Positions 57,155 to 64,000 of a DNA stretch of 64,000 nt are shown here, piece by piece (the first letter of the stretch is position 1; every line of letters starts with the position of its first letter). This DNA is from Tanypteryx hageni (taxonomy: Eukaryota > Arthropoda > Insecta > Odonata > Petaluridae). Below the pieces are notes generated by a model, which saw nothing but the letters and a program-made list of their open reading frames with translations, did not search any database and had not been told where the DNA came from. The stretch lies in NCBI GenBank assembly GCA_028673005.1, contig CM054114.1, positions 13,078,516 through 13,142,515 on the forward strand. The letters are read 5' to 3'. Position numbers and translations under genes: made by a program.

Positions 57155-57515
57155 CCGGACAAAATGTCACTGGACAAAATGTTCCCGGACAAAATGCCCC
57201 CGGAATATCCCCAATCGCAAAGTAGGATAAAATGTGCCCACCCGTCAGAATAAATATTAATTATTCCCTCTCAGATGTTGATATACTGTTCAAAATCAGT
57301 CAGATGATTAATTAACAGTTTTTCGGTACTAATTTTGTTCAGAAAAAGGAAATTAGTAACATCCTCCATAGAGACGTTTCTACACATAAAGTGTTTTTAA
57401 CAAACATCCCAACTAGGAAGAAATTTGGCAGGAATACTCACTTCAATCACGCATTTAAGTTAATGACGATAAAAAGATCTCTGAAATGGACCCGGAAATT
57501 TTGTCCTAGATCCGG
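57155..57515 (+). mobile_element. Dispersed repeat with GGACAAAATGTCC-type ends, copy C
   Basis: The left end has GGACAAAATGTCA, GGACAAAATGTTC and GGACAAAATGCCC in a row. The right end has CCGGAAATTTTGTCCTAG, roughly inverted. The interior follows copies A and B throughout (AGATGTTGATATACTGTTC, TTAGTAACATCC, AGACGTTTCT, AACTAGGAAGAAATTTGGC). It is 360 bp, non-coding, and lies 0.7 kb from copy B in the same orientation. Confidence 0.75.
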
Positions 57516-58600
57516 GCTACCACACAAAGTAATGTTCACCGCATTATATTTTGAGATACACAAAAAAGTGTTCTTGCTAGATAAATATTACGTCACCCAA
57601 AGTAATCCTGAAACCAACCACCGCAAGGATCGACTACGAGAGACGAAACGCGGTTTCACCGACCGTTTCGTGACTTCGCACCTCTAAAATCAATCCGGCG
57701 ATCTTGTTTTTTTTTAGCATCCATCAAACTGATAAGGCTTGCGTGCGATACGACTTTCACGTACAGAAGAATAGCTGAAGGGGAAAAAACTGAATAGGAA
57801 GCATCACGCTCACGTTACGAAACGGCGATCTGAAAGGGAAACTGTTTTCCAGTTTATCGAGACGCAGGAAGAGATAGAGATAATAGTATTAAGACCATCG
57901 CATTCCCGGACTTCGAGGATTGCGTTATAAACAAAATCCCGAGACGAATCACGCAATTCTGGTGACGGGCTTCTTTTTTTTGCTTCATATTAAATCTCTG
58001 GAGAGTAGTAACATAGAGCCACACTTACCCAACAGGATTTTAGGCAGTTGCTCTTAAGCTGTAGGACGCCCCCGCCTCTTGGAGGGTGTATGAGGATTCC
58101 GGAGTGGTGAGGAGGGAGGGGGGAAAGGGGGGGGGGGGCATTTCGGACCAAAATCAGTTTTGCTTCAACTTTCCATCTCTCATATTTTACGAGTACTGCC
58201 CAATTTACCTGCTTTAATAATTTTTCATTTATATCATAACTGTTCAGATTACTGACGTGTCTAAATGCTCTGTCACCTCAATAACAGATGCAGGGCAGGC
58301 GAATGGTTTTATAATACGCAGAAATAACATATGAAAAACTACACGGATTTTTAGGCAATGATGACATATTTCTGACTGCCCAAAAAATGATGCTAGCTTG
58401 TCAGCTGTGATATGTGTGTCGAAACAAAAATTAAACATTAGAATTCACAGTAGAAACTCACACAATAGAACTCAGCTCACTTAGAAACATTTAGAAACCT
58501 ATGTGATAACAAATTGGTTGCTGTTATCTACTAATAATGTTACGATTAAAACTCTTAAAAACATAAAATAAAAATTTTCTGAGGGAAGGAGGGGGGCGTG
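57516..58600. other. Anonymous sequence with a poly-G tract
   Basis: A poly-G run (about 10-11 G) lies at about 58127-58138 after GGAGGGAGGGGGGAAAGG. AT-rich sequence follows (58.14-58.57 kb) with an unassigned minus frame at 58244-58438. The G-rich flanks on both sides (58.07-58.14 and 58.58-58.61 kb) hint at an inserted element, but no ends are clear. Confidence 0.35.
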
Positions 58601-61250
58601 GAGGGTTTAGAAGATCAGAAGGCGGACGTGATACGAAAAGGTTAAATCACCTCCAGGTGGAGGCAAGATAGATAGGAGGAAGGGAAAAGGGAAAGGAGGT
58701 AAGAGGGGATGGAAGAGAAATCCGGAGACCACCTGCCGACCTGTTTTCCGCAGCAAACTGCACTTCTGGACTCTATCGACGTCTCGACCTTTGACCCGGC
58801 GAGCAGGCAGAAACTGCATATGTTCATGCAGCCGCCGAACGAACCCTCTCTTCATGGAGTTTTTTTCTAGACTGCAGATTCCCGGCGGTCATTCAGAACG
58901 TCTCGATCATTGGAGCGTGCAAACAAAAGCCAACGCACGCGGTCTATAACCTTCCTCCCTCTCCCCTCTTCACGCCGCCGTAGTTTTTATACATAGACAG
59001 ATTAACGACTTTCGCGCGCATAAAGAAAAACATGCTTGTTAAAATAACTGCTTATTATTATTCCCCTCGGCCGCGTGACGAAAAGTCGGGTCTTATATTT
59101 TTCGGGGAACAAGATTACTCCTCCTTCCAAAGAAAGAAGTCCTATTCGAGCGAAGTGCAAAAATTAAAGCTGGTTACCAAATGCGTAACCGCGGTTGCGG
59201 GATTTTTTATATCTCGCATTCCGCAATCGCTAGAGTTCATCGAAATTTACTGAGCGGATACCTCGCAAAAGTACTGTAAAAACAATACGTGATGTTGCAA
59301 TAACGAAAAAAATATTCCAATCTCGCAAAGGATAAACGGACTGTGGAATTAGTGACGGTGATCGTAAAGGTTTGTTTTTAATAAATGGATATTTTTTACC
59401 TCAAGCTAGACTTTTTTAACTGCCGGAAGTCATGTTGGAAGTAAAACAATTCGTTCATATATTTTTTCCATCTCTGAACATATAACATAGGTAAGATTTA
59501 AAAAATCCTCTTTATAACAAAAACAAACAGCTTTTTACGCCAAAATATACGCAATCTGCGGAAATATACCTCCGATTGAAGAAAACTTGCGCGTCAGCAG
59601 CTGGAGACACGCTTCGCGTTGACAGCCGTGTTACATTTTTACGCGTCAGTGGATGACACATCGCCCGGCGTCCATCAGCAATTCCTCCGCCGCCAAACAT
59701 TTTTGAAACTCAGCCTCTCGACGCCGAGTCCGTTGACATCTGCCACACAGGTCATTAAAGGGCGGAAAAAATTCGCATTAAAGTTTCGCAAAAAAAAATC
59801 ATGCCTTTCGATCTGCCGTTTCGACAGCAGGAGTTTCAGAATAGCTGCGATACTTTTGAACGTAAACTCCTCCTACCATAAAGTTCCGCGCGAACGCTTT
59901 TGCGTTTCTAATAATTCTTTTTCACATCGACATCTGATCCACCGCAGCAACTAAGGAATCTCTCTCCGACATTTAACTTCCCGATTGGATTTATTACACG
60001 CGGCAGCACTAAAAATAAAGAGATATGATCAGCGAATATACCGTCCCTATTTTCATCTGGGACTCAAAAAAGACGCTGCGCCGATTTACGTAGAATCGAA
60101 AAACAAGAACATAAAAATGGGTTTTGAGGAAAGGAACCGCCAAAAACATTACGATGGTATCGCATGGCCTTAAACTTCTCTTTGGGCGGGCGGAGAAAAG
60201 AAGTCCCGGACTACATACTATATTCTTCCCACTCATGTCCCTCTGGCCATCACGCCCTTCTCCCCTACATGGAAAAGAAAACTGACCTCGGAAATAATAT
60301 CGGTAGTCTTCGAAAAACTCCTTTACCACAGGGTCCCGAAAAGCCAGCCGGCTAGCTGCTACTCATTCCACAGAAAGCGAACCAAACAATTCCTGAGACT
60401 GACTGCGGATCGTTTGGAAATTGCCTCCCGCGGTCCACGGCCACCCGCTGTTCCGGGTAGCCATAAACGCCGGAGGGGAATGGAGCATGGCAGGGGGTGA
60501 ATGGGGAAGGGGGAGACGCGGGGCGGCGTTCTGTGCACTCTTTGGAAGGGGCGGACGGCGGCGGGTTTAGTGGTGCCTCTCGCACACATCCAGACTCTTT
60601 AGATTTCACTCCCACCCTCGCCCAAAAACACCATTCGCCTCCTCGACACCACCAGTATCCATGGTAACTCGCCCATAAAATCCCCAAGGTCTCTTTTACA
60701 CCCCTGCACTAAAACTTTCCTTTCTCGGCGCGTATAGTATGGAGTTAGTCAAGCCGAGGGTACTTTTTGATCTACTTTTATGATTTCATCTTTCCTTCCG
60801 ATTATATTCCAATATTTTATTATTATTATTTACTAAGTTTACGCTCGTGTTCGCCTTCTCGTGCAAGATTTTTAAGTTTTCGTCTGGTCGCTCCGGTTTT
60901 TATAATCTCCTTGACTGCCCTTTCATTCGATGGTCGTAAAGCGATGACCGCTGTCGCTCGCTTCGCCTCGATGTTCCACGGATGAAAATGGCTCGAGATT
61001 GAGAAATTCGATAGTTTTAGCTGTTTATGTGACCGCATATCTTAAGCCATTTCTTCGAAAAAGCTTTTGGAGACACTTAAAGCATCGTAATAGTTTTTGT
61101 TTCCAAATACAAATTGCTTTATTACAATTACACTCTTCAGAATGGCTGACGAGGGAGAAATTCGATCGAATGATTTAATCATTTTCCGATAATAAATACT
61201 TCATGAAATGAGAGACATTTATGAAAATCTGATAAAAAACAAGATATGAA
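58601..61250. other. Anonymous sequence
   Basis: Several unassigned frames of 60-110 codons on both strands (59032-59253, 59619-59954, 60009-60329 and 60352-60687). None shows a motif or convincing splice context. A G/A patch lies at 58660-58715. Confidence 0.35.
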
Positions 61251-61352
61251 AATTTAAGAGACGCATACTAGTTCGAAAGAGTGATTATTATAAAATATAC
61301 CATCTGCATCTCCTGTCATCAGCAAAGTCGACGCGTGCCTATATAAAATTAC

Positions 61353-61556
61353 CTGAAGAGCGTTGAATTCACTGCAAATCCCCGATTCCGCATCCACCGA
61401 CAAGACGCCGATATTTCCAGTGCAGATATGCACCCTTTTTTGGCAGGTCTCGTGGAACATATTCGGTGGGCAGTCGCCTTCGTCTATCCCTTCATCCGCA
61501 GTCTCGGATCCTAGCGATAAGGGATTTCGAGCTGTCTCTATCCTTTCGAAAGCCAT
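61353..61556 (-). CDS. Candidate internal protein-coding exon, unknown product
   Basis: Minus-strand frame of 68 codons ending at a 5' splice-like site, CAG at 61355-61353 followed by GTAATTTTA. The residues have normal protein composition: an acidic stretch (SETADEGIDEGD), two Cys close together (CPPNMFHETC), then a Cys- and Gly-containing block ending EFNALQ. Possible 3' splice sites lie before 61559 (CTCCTAG) or 61511 (TTATCGCTAG); both are weak. The frame stays open to 61658, where it becomes low-complexity. An overlapping plus-strand frame (61363-61767) looks less natural. I cannot assign a family. Confidence 0.35.
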
Positions 61557-61597
61557 CACTAGGAGTTTAGTGCCCGCAGTTAAAGATATCCTCGGGC

Positions 61598-61652
61598 GCC
61601 CCTCCCCCTGCCCTCCCCTTCTCCCCCCCTTCTCCCTCCCCTCCCACTCTCC
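61598..61652 (-). repeat. Pyrimidine-rich tract on +
   Basis: CCCCTCCCCCTGCCCTCCCC and CTTCTCCCCCCCTTCTCC, upstream (minus-strand sense) of the candidate exon; on the minus strand it is purine-rich, so it is not a polypyrimidine tract for that exon. Confidence 0.75.
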
Positions 61653-61764
61653 GTCCAACGACTGCTACTGTCCGGCTACTCCACAGATCCTATCTCCGGA
61701 CGGGAGTTCTCCCGGAGACCAGATTTCACATCGAATCATTTCCGTCGACCAAGTTGAGCGAGGG

Positions 61765-61965
61765 TGACGGGGAGGGGAGCGAAAGGCAAGTAAGGTGAGG
61801 GGATGGGGGAGGAAGGGGGAGTGGGGGTGAAAAAATACTCGAGAGAACCATTTCGGAGGAACGGTCGAATTGCTGAGAGGAACTAGGGGAGAAAAGGGGT
61901 CGAGTCGCTTTTTGTAGGAATCCCGACGAGGCGGATTTCGAACGCCAGGAGAGGGGGAAAAACTC
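61765..61965 (+). repeat. G-rich patches
   Basis: GGGGAGGGGAGCG and GGGGGAGGAAGGGGGAGTGG at 61768-61835, then a weaker patch to 61960. No gene. Confidence 0.55.
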
Positions 61966-62855
61966 ATATGGAAGAGCCTCGAATAAAAATTTTAACGATT
62001 TCCGGAAAATGTGTCCCACGGACGGTGGAATTTTTTCAGATATGGGATTTTTCGGAATCTGGGTCGATTCCTTGAAAACGTAAAACCGATACTGGTTATT
62101 CGCCTCTAAAAAATTCCGCGATTTGCTTATGCAATGTAAAGTCGTATTTTTGCAAAATAATCTACATCTATGAAGAGTGTGGTTCCATTACGTCGCGGGT
62201 TTACCTTCAATTCAAAAAGCAATTTTCGTGGAGGATTAATTTCAAAACGGTAAACAGAAAAGGTTTTGAGGAGAAAAAATGCGCAGAACTGAATTCCGAG
62301 TTATCCCTATGGCAGTTTTTGAGCTTGTCATTTTTTGCTCATCTCCTAAGCGCAACTCCGAATTCCTCTCAATTAACGCGAGAAACCGCACCCACTCGAC
62401 GACCTATAGTCGATTACACATATGGCATGCAATCCTAGTCGGATGGATAGTAACTCTCGCCATCCGTGTTCATGCTTAATGGGAAATGCGATCTTTCCTC
62501 CTACGCTCTAAGTCCCCTCGAAAAGGCATTCCACGAACGAACGCTCATTTGCATTTAATGAATTCTTTTAATGCCCTCTCATTAACAATCGCTCCGATCT
62601 TATCTCCTCAAGATAAGGCATTGTCGAATGAGAAACGGAAAGCGACGATATACCAGAGGGAGTCTTAATCCTCATCTCTTATTTCTCCTCCTCCTGGAGA
62701 CGCGTTTCTTAACAATGTACCACGATGGAAATTCGATAAAGAAGTGACTGCCTCGACAGTGCATCAGAGCGCGGGAATAAGGAAATATAACCATTGAAAT
62801 TGTTCTTTAGCTGAAATTTGGGGAATAACGCTGAATAAAGATGGTCGGTGGATAT
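61966..62855. other. Anonymous sequence
   Basis: AT-rich, no feature beyond short unassigned frames (62279-62479 and 62486-62668, +). Confidence 0.35.
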
Positions 62856-62913
62856 TGAGGAAAAAGGGGAAGAGGGAGAGAGGGGAAGAGGGAGTGAGGG
62901 GGGAAGAGGGGGG

Positions 62914-62945
<32 letters not shown>

Positions 62946-62960
62946 TAGGGAGAAAGGAGA
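62856..62960 (+). repeat. GA-rich array
   Basis: GGGAAGAGGGAGAGAGGGGA units then GAGAGAGAGAGAGAGAGAGA, purine-rich on +. Confidence 0.9.
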
Positions 62961-63619
62961 TTTGCTGGCGTTAAAGCGACATTAATGAAGAACCCAACTC
63001 AAGGCAGCTTTCCCTTCCCGCCACTCCCCTTCACCTCCACGCCATTAATTTTCACCACGCCCCATTCCGACAGTTGTCTTGTGTGGGATATACACCGAAA
63101 AAAAAAGAATTTTCCACGAAAACTTTGAGAGCAGGTTTCCTCTAGTTTTCTTTCAAAAAGACATTGTTGCTCCGGTGATAAATCCTCTGCGAATTTCATA
63201 GAAACATTAACGCTGATGAGAGCGAAACCGAATTACTTTTTTACGTTCCAAAAGCATTAAAAACACGACGAGGCATCAGAAAAAATCAAATTAATTCCGA
63301 ATCTCGTCATTTTGCCCATAGTGGAGAGAAAGAACTCTGAGTGGAAATAAAAAAACGACAGATATCGTCGGATACACACAGGGGACACGGGGCGCGACGT
63401 AATGAAAAATCTATTTTAGAGAAGAAAGGAATATTGCTCAAAATGAGTTTTCCGCTCAAGTCGATACAAAAATGAGATCTCGACGAGGGCAAACAGATAT
63501 TTTCTTCGAAACCGAGAGAAAGGGGTCGAGCGATAAAAATCAGTCGGTTTTTATAGAAAAAAGAAGACCACAAAAGGACAAAAAACACGAACTCATGGGC
63601 CCAGTTCCCATCATTCTGA
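62961..63619. other. Anonymous sequence
   Basis: AT-rich DNA with short unassigned frames (62999-63199 -, part of 63307-63996 -). Nothing recognised. Confidence 0.35.
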
Positions 63620-63890
63620 AAAAGGTGGGAGGGAGAGAGGTGGGTGGGAGGGAAGAAGGGAGGGAGAGAGGGTGGGAGGGAGGAAGGGAGGGAGGGTGGG
63701 TGGGAGGGAGGGAAGAAGGGAGCGAGGGTGGGTGGGAGGGAAGAAGGGAGCGAGGGTGGGTGGGAGGGAAGAATGGAGGGAGAGAGGGTGGGAGGGAAGA
63801 AGGAAGGGAGAGAGGGTGGGAGGGAGGGAGGGAGGGAGGGAGGAAGGGAGGGAGAGAGAGATGGAGGGAGGGAGGGGGTGGTAGGAAAAG
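63620..63890 (+). repeat. GGGAGGGAAGAAGGGAGCGAGGG minisatellite
   Basis: Purine-rich on + with units of GGGTGGGTGGGAGGGAAGAA then GGGAGCGAG (about 32 bp), later GGGAGGGAGGGAGGGAGG. Pro/Ser/Leu frames on the minus strand are artefacts. Confidence 0.95.
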
Positions 63891-64000
63891 GAACGGTGTG
63901 TACACCTCTCACCCATAGATGAGGGTGGGATGTGCAGAGGGTGAGTGGATCTCCTCCTTCCAACTCGCAAACACCGCCATGGTCACACCTGTTCACCTGC

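Noticed and set aside
63307..63996. 229-codon minus-strand frame at the right edge
   Set aside because: The central half is Pro/Ser/Leu repeat from the GGGAGGGAAG array; the ends show no motif.
1..64000. CRISPR array, prophage, operon or other bacterial system
   Set aside because: No spaced identical repeats, no bacterial gene organisation; the tandem repeats are contiguous minisatellites typical of eukaryotes.

Overview
The window reads as a gene-poor stretch of an arthropod nuclear genome, probably an insect. I identified no complete protein-coding gene. Support for this reading comes from several repeat types: hAT-type transposable elements with 8-bp target-site duplications (TSDs), non-LTR retrotransposon relics of the CR1/Jockey type, a Penelope-like reverse transcriptase relic, tRNA-derived SINE heads, long AT/GT/GA microsatellites, and a moderate base composition with no obvious CpG loss. 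There are no operons, Shine-Dalgarno sites or bacterial gene packing. Most long open frames are translations of purine-rich or pyrimidine-rich tandem repeats (Pro/Ser/Leu/Phe on one strand, Gly/Glu/Arg on the other) and are not genes. The species cannot be named from what is visible.

Layout. 1-4.9 kb: a tRNA-like sequence split by a small hAT element, anonymous sequence, a GA-rich array, and one copy of a dispersed repeat ending in GGACAAAATGTCC-type palindromes. 4.9-8.8 kb: a nested stack, in which an outer hAT element with a perfect 8-bp TSD contains an inverted-repeat unit carrying a Penelope-like RT relic, which is in turn interrupted by a second hAT element. 8.8-18 kb: mostly anonymous DNA with two short hAT elements of the CAGTGGCGTA type and a decayed relative. 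18-32 kb: (TA)n tracts, a candidate recursive splice site on the minus strand, SINE heads, more hAT elements and several polypurine minisatellites. 32-36 kb: two hAT-like elements, one with a CR1 3' fragment inside it, and a second CR1 fragment. 36-42 kb: very long GA-rich arrays. 42.4-44.5 kb: the longest CR1-like relic, with several RT motifs and many disabling changes. 44.5-55 kb: more GA arrays, a 21-bp minisatellite and a degenerate dimeric repeat. 55-64 kb: two more copies of the palindrome-ended repeat, one candidate protein-coding exon on the minus strand near 61.4 kb, and a terminal GA array.

How it fits together. Three signals are compatible with much of the window being intronic or intergenic DNA around a gene transcribed leftwards: the candidate exon with a 5' splice site at 61.35 kb, the juxtaposed 3'/5' splice site at 18.7 kb, and the strong bias of polypurine tracts to the + strand. 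Nearly all oriented retroposon relics also lie on the minus strand. This is inference. Transcript data or a protein search would settle it.
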